A stretch of DNA of 14,434 bases from Chloroflexota bacterium (GTDB taxonomy: Bacteria > Chloroflexota > Anaerolineae > Anaerolineales > Villigracilaceae). Below are positions 5,818-12,399 of this stretch, piece by piece. The position numbers and the translations under genes are program-made. Each line of letters starts with the position of its first letter. Positions within the stretch are counted from its first letter, which is position 1. The notes under the pieces were generated by a model, which saw nothing but the letters and a program-made list of their open reading frames with translations, did no database searches and was not told the DNA's origin. Location: contig JACPVB010000300.1 in assembly GCA_016191985.1 (NCBI GenBank), positions 1 through 14,434 of the forward strand, given 5' to 3'.

Positions 5818-6891
5818 TTACTCAACAATATTGATCGGGAGGCTGTTGTTTACACCGAGTGCCGCAACAGATACCTTTGCCGCGATCCTCTGTGAAATTT
5901 CTGTAAAGGCCTGTGCCACTGCTGAATCAGGAAATGAAACTACAATTGGTTTGCCGCTGTCACCGCCGATGCGGACGTTTTGGTCAATGGGCAGTTTGCC
6001 AAGGAAAGTTGTCTCTGTGGCCTGCGCCAATTGTTCGCCGCCGCCGGAGCCAAAAATATCCATGCGCGTGCCATCTGGCAAATCAAGAAAGGACATGTTT
6101 TCGATCACCCCAAGAATCGGCACTTCCAACTGTTTGAACATGTTGAGTCCACGCCCCGCGTCTTCGAGCGAGACGAGTTGAGGCAAAGTCACCACGACTG
6201 CGCCGCTCAGGGGGAGTGCCTGCGCCAGTGACAATGCGGCATCGCCTGTGCCAGGGGGCAGGTCAACGATCAGGTAATCCAACTCGCCCCATTCCACATC
6301 TCCCAAAAACTGGCGGATGGCAGAGTTGAGCATGGGTCCGCGCCAAATAAGAGGTTGACCGGGTTTGACGAGCAGACCCATCGAGATCATTTTCAGTCCA
6401 TAGGCCTGGGCGGGGATGAGTTTCTGTCCGTTGGGCGGGGGAAGTTTTTCCACACCCAGCATGGTAGGCGTGTTAGGGCCATAAATATCCGCATCCAGCA
6501 AGCCGACGCGTGCTCCTGCCATCGCTAAAGCCACCGCCACATTGACAGCGACCGTAGACTTGCCAACGCCGCCCTTGCCTGAACCGACTGCAATCGCATT
6601 GCGGATGGGCATGTTGACCAGCCCGCGCATACGGCCATCGTTGGGAACGTCTGAGTCCATTTTGACTTCGACAGTCTTCACGCCCGCTATGGCCAACACC
6701 GCAGCTTTCGCGTCCTTTTCGATCTTTCCGCGGAAAGGACAGGCGGGCGTGGTGAGCATGATCGAAAACGCAACCTTGTCTCCATCGATTTCAAGGGCGC
6801 GAATCATGTTCAGTGTAACCAGGTCCTGGCCGAGGTCAGGTTCCTGCACTTTGCCCAATGCAGCGAGCACGGATTCTTTTGTAATTGTCAT
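5818..6891 (-). CDS. mrp: Mrp/ApbC family P-loop ATPase with MIP18 domain, 357 aa
   Basis: The protein has an N-terminal MIP18 (DUF59) domain (about 1-80, with the conserved Cys at 51, TTPACPFRGKI). An Mrp/NBP35 ATPase domain follows, with deviant Walker A GSGKGGVGKST (103-113), LLDADIYGPN (131-140) and IVDLPPGTGD (208-217). Mrp proteins bind and transfer Fe-S clusters to target apoproteins. The CxxC pair that usually follows ENMS is absent: the sequence is ENMSFLDLPDGTRMDIFG (264-281). This fits the cysteine-less version I recall from Actinobacteria. It lies 102 bases downstream of nuoI on the same strand and may be read from the iscX-nuo promoter through an imperfect inverted repeat. It ends at a strong terminator. 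A role in supplying clusters to the nearby complex I subunits is an inference from position. Confidence 0.93.
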   Translation of the reverse strand: MTITKESVLAALGKVQEPDLGQDLVTLNMIRALEIDGDKVAFSIMLTTPACPFRGKIEKDAKAAVLAIAGVKTVEVKMDSDVPNDGRMRGLVNMPIRNAIAVGSGKGGVGKSTVAVNVAVALAMAGARVGLLDADIYGPNTPTMLGVEKLPPPNGQKLIPAQAYGLKMISMGLLVKPGQPLIWRGPMLNSAIRQFLGDVEWGELDYLIVDLPPGTGDAALSLAQALPLSGAVVVTLPQLVSLEDAGRGLNMFKQLEVPILGVIENMSFLDLPDGTRMDIFGSGGGEQLAQATETTFLGKLPIDQNVRIGGDSGKPIVVSFPDSAVAQAFTEISQRIAAKVSVAALGVNNSLPINIVE

Positions 6892-6920
6892 TTGTTTTAC
6901 CTATTAAGAACTGTAGAAAT

Positions 6921-6974
6921 GTAGACAGGTAAACACGGAAACAAAAAAGTGCACATCCTTGTTTCCCTGTCTAC
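6921..6974. repeat. Imperfect inverted repeat between nuoI and mrp
   Basis: GTAGACAGG (6921-6929) pairs with CCTGTCTAC (6966-6974). Inside it, GGAAACAA (6937-6944) pairs with TTGTTTCC (6959-6966). The left arm carries seven extra bases that would bulge. On the minus strand the structure has no following T-run, so partial termination or RNA processing between nuoI and mrp is possible but not shown. Confidence 0.5.
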
Positions 6975-6993
6975 CTGTGTATGTATTTACTTA

Positions 6994-7611
6994 TTACGCC
7001 GCTGGCTTTACTTCTGCTTTGGCGGCCTTGGCGGCTTCCTTTGCCCGGCGGGCTTCGTCTTCACGGGCCGCGTTCTCGGGGCGGATGCTGGCGTAATACG
7101 ATGCGGGTTTAAGCAATTTTTCCAAATTGTAGACGCTGCGGTCGTAGGCGGCGATATCGAAATCGTGGTCCATCTTGATGGCATCAAACGGACAATATTC
7201 CGCGCAGAAGCCGCAATTCATGCAGATGTCCATATCGATGTAAAACTCGGTCGGGACAGGAACAGGCCGGCCCGTAGCGGGATCGTTTGTCCGCACGATC
7301 CAGATACATTGCGGCGGGCAGACCTTCGCGCAAATTCCACACGAGGTGCAGCGGACTTCCTTCTTGCCTTCCTCCGCTTCATCGTAAACGAGAAACGGCA
7401 CATAGCGCATTTCTTCCGGCACGATCAATTGCTCTTCAGGATATTGCACCGTGAAGATGCCCTTTGTATCCTTGCTGGAGCGATGAGCGATGCCCTCGGT
7501 TGTGTTATAGCGTTTTTTGCCGCGCAACACCCAGGAAATATCTTCCGTGTACGTATCCCAGAATCGCTTCCAGGTGACGCTTAATCCTTTAAGAATGCCT
7601 TTACCATACAT
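6994..7611 (-). CDS. nuoI: NADH-quinone oxidoreductase subunit I, 205 aa
   Basis: A two-[4Fe-4S] ferredoxin-like subunit of respiratory complex I. The ligands are C88-TS-C91-GI-C94-AKV-C98-P and C130-MN-C133-GF-C136-AEY-C140-P, the N6a and N6b clusters that pass electrons towards N2 in NuoB. The N-terminus (GILKGLSVTWKRFW) is the expected membrane-surface helix. The last 20 or so residues are a low-complexity Ala/Lys/Glu tail beyond the usual family length. AGGAG precedes the ATG, 16 bases after the nuoCD stop. It is the fourth gene of the iscX-nuoB-nuoCD-nuoI run, and mrp follows. Assignment is secure. The tail is odd but probably tolerated. Confidence 0.96.
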   Translation of the reverse strand: MYGKGILKGLSVTWKRFWDTYTEDISWVLRGKKRYNTTEGIAHRSSKDTKGIFTVQYPEEQLIVPEEMRYVPFLVYDEAEEGKKEVRCTSCGICAKVCPPQCIWIVRTNDPATGRPVPVPTEFYIDMDICMNCGFCAEYCPFDAIKMDHDFDIAAYDRSVYNLEKLLKPASYYASIRPENAAREDEARRAKEAAKAAKAEVKPAA

Positions 7612-7627
7612 AAGTTGATTCTCCTGT

Positions 7628-9370
7628 TTAGCGATCCAGTTCGCCCATCACAATATCAAGCATTGCAAGGAGGGCAACGAAATCTGCGATCTTTGCGCCG
7701 ACGCACATTTTCTCAACGGCTTGCAGGTTGACGAAGGATGCCGGGCGCACATGATAGCGATACGGATTCGGTTTGCCGTTTGAAACGACGTAGAATCCCA
7801 ACTCGCCTTTGGGCGACTCAATGCGGCCATACGCCTCACCTGCCGGGACCCGCACCTGGTACTGCGGTTTCTGCGAGTTGATCGGTCCCTCGGGCATTTG
7901 CTTGAGAGCCTGCTCTAAAATTCGCAGGGACTGGCGAATCTCATCGAAGCGGATGAGATAATTGTCCATCATATCGCCGTTGTAGCGGACGGCCACATCA
8001 AAATCAAAGCGGTCGTAAATGGAATAGGGGTCGGCGCGGCGCAGATCATACGGCACACCAGCAGCGCGCAGAACGGGTCCTGTCACCGAATAGCGGATTG
8101 CGTCTTCGGCGTTCAACACGTGCATGCCATTCAAACGCGCCACCAAAACTTCGTTTTCATTCAGGAAGCGTTCCATTTCATCGGTCTTGGAGGGCAGGCG
8201 TTCATAGACCAGGTCTTTGATCTTCTGCAAGGCGAAATCGGGAATATCGCGCACTACGCCGCCAAAGCGGAAGTAGTTGCACATCATACGCGCGCCGGAG
8301 ACGGCCTCGAAAATATCGAGCACCAATTCGCGTTCTTCAAAAGCGTAGAGCGATGGGGTGTACATCGTGCCGAGGTCGTTCATCAACATGCCGATGAAGA
8401 TGAGATGGTTCTGGATACGGCTCAACTCTGCCATAATGACGCGGATATATTCCGCGCGTTCGGCAACGGGGATCTTCATCAATTTTTCAACCGTGGTTAC
8501 ATAACCGAAGTTGTTGCTCATTGAGTTGAAATAATCGAGGCGGTCGGTGTAGGGGATGATTTGCAAATAGGTGTTGCGTTCGCCGATCTTGTCGTGGTTG
8601 CGATGCAGGTAGCCCATCACGGGTTTGAGGCCGGTGATGGTCTCGCCATCCAGGGTGATGGCCACACGCAGCACGCCGTGCGTAGACGGATGGTGCGGGC
8701 CCATGTTCACGACGATGTGATCGGTCTTCAATGCGTCGTCTGCACCCTTTGATCTAAAGCGTTCAAGGGATGCGTACAGGTCATCTTCATTTTCAGGTTG
8801 GTAGGCTTCGGGGTCGAACCCTGCAGGGAAACTTAAATTATCGCGGAAGGGATTCTTGTTCTCAGCAAAGGTGTGCTGTCCATCGGGCCAGCGGCTTTTG
8901 AAGGGCTTGGCTTCCTCTTCAAAGAAGGGTTCCTTCCAATCCTTGCGCAGGGGATGGCCGTCATAACCTTCCCACATCAAAATGCGGCGCAGGTCGGGGT
9001 GGCCGGTAAAGCGGATGCCGAGCAGGTCGTAGGCTTCGCGTTCTTGAAAATCCACACCGGCCCAAATATCATAGAGAGAAGGGACTTCCACAGGATCAAC
9101 GCGGTCAACCTGTACTTTAAAAATAAGCCCTGTGCCGCCGGTTGTCTTGTAGGCGTGGTAAACCACTTCCATTTTGTTTTCGGCGAGGTAATCCACGCCA
9201 GTGACGGCGGTGAGCAGATCGTAGCCAAATTCGTCACGGATAGCGGTGGCTACTTCCACGAGATTTTCCTTTTTGACGATAAAGCCTGTGTATCCGGGAC
9301 GTGCATCAGCGGAGACACTGTCTGGGAAACGGGCAACCAGGTCAACAGTCGCAGTGAGAGGCGTTGCCAT
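7628..9370 (-). CDS. nuoCD: Fused NADH-quinone oxidoreductase subunits C and D, 580 aa
   Basis: This is a single reading frame carrying NuoC (about 1-150) and NuoD (about 215-580). The NuoC signature is WAGVDFQEREAYDLLGIRF (103-121) followed by RRILMWEGYDGHPLRKDW. The NuoD part opens with VVNMGPHHPSTHGVLR; H231 and Y280 (in YTDRLDY) match the His and Tyr that bind quinone in complex I. A Glu/Asp-rich linker joins the two. The length is close to the fused NuoCD of E. coli. The protein is part of the peripheral arm next to the membrane and forms the quinone pocket with NuoB. The ATG overlaps the nuoB stop by one base (TAATG), and GGAAGG lies before it. Assignment is secure. Confidence 0.97.
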   Translation of the reverse strand: MATPLTATVDLVARFPDSVSADARPGYTGFIVKKENLVEVATAIRDEFGYDLLTAVTGVDYLAENKMEVVYHAYKTTGGTGLIFKVQVDRVDPVEVPSLYDIWAGVDFQEREAYDLLGIRFTGHPDLRRILMWEGYDGHPLRKDWKEPFFEEEAKPFKSRWPDGQHTFAENKNPFRDNLSFPAGFDPEAYQPENEDDLYASLERFRSKGADDALKTDHIVVNMGPHHPSTHGVLRVAITLDGETITGLKPVMGYLHRNHDKIGERNTYLQIIPYTDRLDYFNSMSNNFGYVTTVEKLMKIPVAERAEYIRVIMAELSRIQNHLIFIGMLMNDLGTMYTPSLYAFEERELVLDIFEAVSGARMMCNYFRFGGVVRDIPDFALQKIKDLVYERLPSKTDEMERFLNENEVLVARLNGMHVLNAEDAIRYSVTGPVLRAAGVPYDLRRADPYSIYDRFDFDVAVRYNGDMMDNYLIRFDEIRQSLRILEQALKQMPEGPINSQKPQYQVRVPAGEAYGRIESPKGELGFYVVSNGKPNPYRYHVRPASFVNLQAVEKMCVGAKIADFVALLAMLDIVMGELDR

Positions 9371-10002
9371 TAAGCACCTTCCTTTACTGCGGCAGCTTGT
9401 TTAATTTCCGCATTGCGTCGCACGTCGATCAAGTCGGGTCCCAAAATTGGCATGGGCACGTAGTTTGCGTCTTCACGGCCCTTTTGATACCAGCGCACTT
9501 TCTTGATGGACTGCTTGTCGATTTTTTCCTGCAATTTGATCATGCCGGCGATCAGAGCTTGTGGGGTGGGAGGGCAGCCGGGGATATACACATCGACGGG
9601 TAAAAATTTATCGATGCCAGCCACCACGTTATAGCCTTCCTTAAAAGGCCCGCCGCTCGAGGCGCACGCGCCCATTGCCACCACATATTTCGGCTCAGGC
9701 ATTTGGTTATACAGGCGGATGATGGCGGGCAGCATTTTCTTTGTAACCGTGCCAGACACCAGCATCATGTCGGCCTGACGCGGCGTGGGGCGCATCACTT
9801 CCATGCCGAAGCGGGCCATATCGTAGCGGGCGGTCTGCGCGGCGATCATTTCTATGGCGCAACACGCCAGGCCAAACATCAGCGGCCACACCGATGAACG
9901 ACGACCCCAGTTATACAGGCGGTCAATCGTTGTGATGGCTACAACATGTTCCAGGTCTTCGGGGATGTTGTAGTTCGGTAAACTTAATTTTTCATTTTCC
10001 AT
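9370..10002 (-). CDS. nuoB: NADH-quinone oxidoreductase subunit B, 210 aa
   Basis: This subunit carries cluster N2, the last Fe-S centre before quinone. The four ligands are visible: the tandem pair C47-C48 in FGLACCAIEM, C113 in MGACASSGGPF and C143 in PGCPPTPQAL. RPTPRQADMMLVSG (71-84) is also typical. The start at 10002 (MENEKLSLPN) is supported by GAGGAG about eight bases upstream; the open frame continues 30 codons further, but that part lies over iscX. The gene starts 11 bases inside the end of iscX and its stop overlaps the nuoCD start, so translation of all three is likely coupled. The C-terminus has a short polar extension (AEIKQAAAVKEGA). Assignment is secure. Confidence 0.96.
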   Translation of the reverse strand: MENEKLSLPNYNIPEDLEHVVAITTIDRLYNWGRRSSVWPLMFGLACCAIEMIAAQTARYDMARFGMEVMRPTPRQADMMLVSGTVTKKMLPAIIRLYNQMPEPKYVVAMGACASSGGPFKEGYNVVAGIDKFLPVDVYIPGCPPTPQALIAGMIKLQEKIDKQSIKKVRWYQKGREDANYVPMPILGPDLIDVRRNAEIKQAAAVKEGA

Positions 10003-10201
10003 GAATGTTCTCCTCGAACCAGTCTTGATAGATTGCGTAAAGGATGTCGTCGTTCGCGAGAGCGGGGTCATCCTCAAATTCCGAAAGTTCAATCGTCCAC
10101 GCGTAAATTTGTTGAAGCGAAACTTCTTCGATATTCACATCTTTGTGCTGTCGGCGAAGTTCCATGGCGATGGCGTAAGTGGATTCCCAGGATAAAGTCA
10201 T
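9992..10201 (-). CDS. iscX: IscX-like Fe-S cluster assembly protein, 69 aa
   Basis: A small acidic protein that follows the IscX (YfhJ) pattern throughout: LSWESTYAIAMEL near the start, the central VSLQQIYAWTIELSEF, then the acidic EDDPALANDDILYAIYQDWFEE. The length (69) is as expected. IscX binds the cysteine desulfurase IscS and iron and tunes Fe-S assembly. Here it is not in an isc operon. It is the first gene of a nuoB-nuoCD-nuoI operon, with its last 11 bases overlapping nuoB. I see no clear ribosome site before the ATG (TTCTGGTAACTG). The strong promoter upstream would give a leader of about 30 bases. Recognition is from the sequence pattern alone, without an alignment. Confidence 0.8.
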   Translation of the reverse strand: MTLSWESTYAIAMELRRQHKDVNIEEVSLQQIYAWTIELSEFEDDPALANDDILYAIYQDWFEENIHGK

Positions 10202-10238
10202 CAGTTACCAGAAGTCAGTGCGTTTTATTACAAAGTGG

Positions 10239-10266
10239 ATTATATCAGGGAGGTATGACAAGTCAA
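10239..10266 (-). promoter_or_regulatory. Promoter of the iscX-nuoB-nuoCD-nuoI operon
   Basis: On the minus strand TTGACT (10261-10266) is followed after 16 bases by an extended -10, TGATATAAT (TATAAT at 10239-10244). This is a near-consensus housekeeping promoter. Its start point would be near 10232, about 30 bases before the iscX ATG. An 8-base palindrome TCAATTGA (10263-10270) overlaps the -35, and the larger dyad at 10275-10292 lies just upstream. Confidence 0.8.
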
Positions 10267-10274
10267 TTGAATTA

Positions 10275-10292
10275 TGCAAAAATATATTTGCA
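10275..10292. promoter_or_regulatory. Candidate operator dyad between divergent promoters
   Basis: TGCAAA (10275-10280) and TTTGCA (10287-10292) form an inverted repeat with a 6-base spacer; 16 of 18 positions are symmetric. The dyad overlaps the -35 of the plus-strand promoter and lies eight bases from the -35 of the nuo promoter. The same bases also give a 14-base-period direct repeat of TGCAAAAATA. It is the best candidate binding site for the adjacent SufR-like regulator. Cyanobacterial SufR is reported to bind CAAC-N6-GTTG, a similar layout. Confidence 0.55.
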
Positions 10293-10314
10293 AAAATAAA
10301 GAAGTGAGTATAAT
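10288..10314 (+). promoter_or_regulatory. Candidate promoter of the SufR-like regulator gene
   Basis: TATAAT (10309-10314) is a perfect -10. The -35 candidates are TTGCAA (10288-10293, spacer 15) or TTTGCA (10287-10292, spacer 16), both inside the dyad operator. The regulator could therefore repress itself. A leader of roughly 135 bases would follow. Confidence 0.55.
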
Positions 10315-10457
10315 CATGCTGGCTGGATGACAATCCCCGTCTCTTTCCTAGCCGATACTTGATTCTGTTTCGAGAGACATTTTCCCCCTATTGCCCGCAC
10401 GGGGATAAACCCCCGCGCTACATTTACAAACCCCACTAAAGCGGACTGGAGATTCCT
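10315..10457 (+). other. Untranslated leader of the regulator gene
   Basis: No gene is seen here. It contains a small GC hairpin (CGGGG at 10400-10404 with CCCCG at 10411-10415, extended by two pairs after a mismatch) and ends in the ribosome site TGGAGATTCCT before the ATG. It does not match a riboswitch class I can recognise. Confidence 0.4.
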
Positions 10458-11045
10458 ATGATTACCGCCAGACAAAAAGTTCTCGCTCACCTGAAAAAGA
10501 CACGTTCCGCTTCTGCCCGTGAAATTGCGCGCGCCCTGAAAATGTCCGCGCCGAATGTTCGGCATCACCTCTCCGTCCTTCGCTCGGATGGGCGGGTGGA
10601 ATTTGTTTCGGTCAATAACCGCGAGGGACGAGGCCGGCCTGAAAAGATATTTTCTCTTTCCCAGGCCGCCCTGGGAGATAATTTGCCGGTTTTAGTAGAT
10701 GCATTGCTAAGCGAAAAAATTGACTCTGGGAAAGTTGGGAGGAGCATTGCCCAGTCACAGGGGCTGACTCAGTCGGCGCCAAATCAACCGATGGCAAGGC
10801 GGCTGGCTTTTCTGGTGGAGAAGTTGAATGAAATGAATTACCAGGCACATTGGGAGGCGGGAGCGGAAGGTCCACGGGTGGTGTTTGGGCGCTGCCCGTA
10901 CGCAAAGGTGATTGAGAAACATCCCGAGCTGTGTAAAATGGACGAAGCCTTGCTGGATATTGCTTTGGAGCGGTCTGTCACTCGCCTGCAAAAGAAAGAG
11001 GTTGGGCCGCGGGGATTATGTCCCTTTTTATTTCAGGTCGGTTGA
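10458..11045 (+). CDS. SufR-like winged-helix regulator with three C-terminal cysteines, 195 aa
   Basis: The N-terminus is a winged helix-turn-helix (about 5-65): SASAREIARALKMSAPNVRHH carries the helix-turn-helix, and NREGRGRPEKIFSLS the wing. The C-terminal domain holds RCPYAKVIEKHPELC (C146 and C159, 12 residues between) and GLCPF (C188, 28 residues later). In SufR of Synechocystis three cysteines with almost the same spacing hold a [4Fe-4S] cluster that controls DNA binding. This protein is therefore likely an Fe-S sensing repressor. It is transcribed away from iscX-nuoB-nuoCD-nuoI, with a dyad between the promoters, which points to those genes and itself as targets. TGGAG precedes the ATG. 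It could instead be a related SufR/DeoR-type regulator with another ligand. No suf genes are in the window. Confidence 0.78.
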   Translation: MITARQKVLAHLKKTRSASAREIARALKMSAPNVRHHLSVLRSDGRVEFVSVNNREGRGRPEKIFSLSQAALGDNLPVLVDALLSEKIDSGKVGRSIAQSQGLTQSAPNQPMARRLAFLVEKLNEMNYQAHWEAGAEGPRVVFGRCPYAKVIEKHPELCKMDEALLDIALERSVTRLQKKEVGPRGLCPFLFQVG

Positions 11046-11052
11046 GGAGTTT

Positions 11053-11586
11053 ATGACAAAATTTGATTTTACGAACGAGGAGTTACAGCTAAATAAAAAA
11101 GGGATTCTCAGCCAAAGACAAAAGGGTGTGCTGAAATCCATGGCACATGGCATCCGCGCAAGTTCGAAAAGCGGCGTGTGGGTCATTCTCTTTTTCCTGG
11201 CCCTTGGCATCTGCATTATGCTGGCATTATTCCTGCAAAATGTGGATATGCAAAGATTGCAAACCTTAGGCCCGCAACTGGCAGTGGGATTGTGCTTTAC
11301 AGTGTTTGCAGTTTTTGGGATAACTGTCCTGAGTATTTTCCTTTCACGCAGGCAGGCTGCCAAGCTGGAAGGTGCGCCGATACTTTCAGCAGAGGGTATT
11401 ATTTCCCACGATTCAGATTATTCTTCGAGCGGAGGTTTTAGAACGTATTATGTTTATTTTGGCAAAAAGCGTTTTAGCTTTCCCGATGATATGAGCTATG
11501 AATTTCCCGAAGGCTCGAAGTATCGTATTTACTATTGTAAGATTGGACAAATCGAGTTGATTATGTCGTTCGAGAAGATTGCGTAA
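11053..11586 (+). CDS. Two-helix membrane protein of unknown function, 178 aa
   Basis: I do not recognise this protein. It has a polar N-terminal segment of about 40 residues, two membrane helices (about 41-65 and 75-97, the latter LAVGLCFTVFAVFGITVLSIFL) and a cytoplasmic C-terminal part. That part is rich in alternating aromatic residues (TYYVYFGKKRFSFPDDMSYEFPEGSKYRIYYCKIG), which suggests a small beta domain, possibly PH-like. The start at 11053 was chosen because GAGGAG lies just before it and it follows the regulator stop by seven bases; the longer open frame upstream overlaps the regulator. Close spacing suggests cotranscription with the regulator, though no functional link is evident. 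It ends at a hairpin shared with the convergent lipoprotein gene. Confidence 0.75.
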   Translation: MTKFDFTNEELQLNKKGILSQRQKGVLKSMAHGIRASSKSGVWVILFFLALGICIMLALFLQNVDMQRLQTLGPQLAVGLCFTVFAVFGITVLSIFLSRRQAAKLEGAPILSAEGIISHDSDYSSSGGFRTYYVYFGKKRFSFPDDMSYEFPEGSKYRIYYCKIGQIELIMSFEKIA

Positions 11587-11594
11587 AATACGAA

Positions 11595-11617
11595 CTCCGA
11601 GGAGATACTCCTCGGAG
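11595..11617. terminator. Hairpin between convergent genes
   Basis: CTCCGAGGAG (11595-11604), an ATA loop and CTCCTCGGAG (11608-11617) form a perfect 10-base stem. The plus-strand tail is CTTTATTATT and the minus-strand tail TTCGTATTTT. Both are modest, so it probably works as a bidirectional terminator. Confidence 0.7.
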
Positions 11618-11622
11618 CTTTA

Positions 11623-12351
11623 TTATTGAGAGCAGGATGGATCGGTCAGTGCTGGTGATGGCTGCACAGTTGGCAACGTCACTGATTCATCTTGTACGCC
11701 CGCGAAAGATGCAAGAATGGCTTGCACATCGCTTGAGTTTATGGCATTTGCGGGGTAGGTGTTGAAGATAAGAATTGCATCGGGTGCAAGCCCAACAACA
11801 TACACAGTTGTATTTGGTTCGGCGGGGTTAAGCAGATTTTGAAGCGTGATCAAAGTCATAATATGGTTGCCAACTTGACGTTCTTCGCTCGAGACAAAGG
11901 CGGATGAAGTTGTGTCCACGAATTGCATGTAGGCTTCGACCATGCTGAGGGATGGGTCAATGCCTGTGGCGGCGGTGATGTCCATGCTGACGGCGCCTTG
12001 TGGGACGACGCTGTTTTTCCAGAATCCTTTTTCAGAGTTGGCGGCGAAGAAGGCGTCGTCATAACTGCGAATGCCCATGCTGGCGATGTATCCTTCGGCA
12101 GGCATGGGGTTCACAATCCACCAGCAGGGGACGGCGAGGCCGAATCCGAAACGTGGGTCGCGGATTTCTTTCCATGCGGAGGAAGGGGACTGGGCGTTGG
12201 ATTCTGTTGTTGGAGCAGAATCAGTTGCGGGCGCGGGAAGAGGCGTCTGTTCGTGGGTGGGAATCTGTGTGGGCGTAGACAATATCGGAGGGGTACAAGC
12301 TGCCGATAGCGAAGCAATCAAAATAAACAATAAAAGGTTCGTCTTTTTCAT
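11623..12351 (-). CDS. Secreted lipoprotein of unknown function, 242 aa
   Basis: A predicted lipoprotein: a charged start (MKKTN), a hydrophobic core and the lipobox LSAAC put the lipidated cysteine at residue 19. A Pro/Thr/Ser/Gln-rich linker (about 20-58) follows. A folded domain begins at WKEIRDPRFGFGLAVPCWWIVNP, a pattern seen in lipoprotein domains that resemble PsbP-like or stress-related outer-face proteins. This likeness is weak and no function is claimed. A second Pro/Thr-rich stretch precedes the C-terminus. GGTGGAG lies at a good distance before the ATG, but the start codon and ribosome site fall inside the loop of a large hairpin (12332-12381). It follows the dCMP deaminase-like gene on the same strand by 48 bases, and expression may depend on that structure. 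Confidence 0.85.
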   Translation of the reverse strand: MKKTNLLLFILIASLSAACTPPILSTPTQIPTHEQTPLPAPATDSAPTTESNAQSPSSAWKEIRDPRFGFGLAVPCWWIVNPMPAEGYIASMGIRSYDDAFFAANSEKGFWKNSVVPQGAVSMDITAATGIDPSLSMVEAYMQFVDTTSSAFVSSEERQVGNHIMTLITLQNLLNPAEPNTTVYVVGLAPDAILIFNTYPANAINSSDVQAILASFAGVQDESVTLPTVQPSPALTDPSCSQ

Positions 12352-12393
12352 TTTTTCTCCACCCTGAAAGACGAACCTTTTTGTGAAAGGTTC
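12332..12393 (-). promoter_or_regulatory. Mutually exclusive hairpins at the lipoprotein start
   Basis: On the minus strand three segments can pair. Segment A is GAACCTTT (12393-12386), B is AAAAGGTTCGTCTTT (12381-12367) and C is AAAGACGAACCTTTT (12346-12332). A with part of B gives an 8-base stem with a 5-base loop. B with C gives a perfect 15-base stem whose 20-base loop contains the ribosome site and ATG (12349-12351). C is followed by ATTGTTTATTTTG, a U-rich tail. The layout is like an attenuator or a translation-control switch; C itself codes for KTNLL of the signal peptide. Confidence 0.6.
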
Positions 12394-12399
12394 CCAATT

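Noticed and set aside
8873..9373. 166-codon open frame antisense to nuoCD
   Set aside because: nuoCD is unmistakable on the other strand; the frame is a by-product of its codon bias. The same holds for 8120-8524 and 6949-7584 (antisense to nuoI).
10396..10418. Hairpin in the regulator leader as a riboswitch
   Set aside because: The stem is only five GC pairs plus two after a mismatch, and the region shows no riboswitch consensus that I can recognise.
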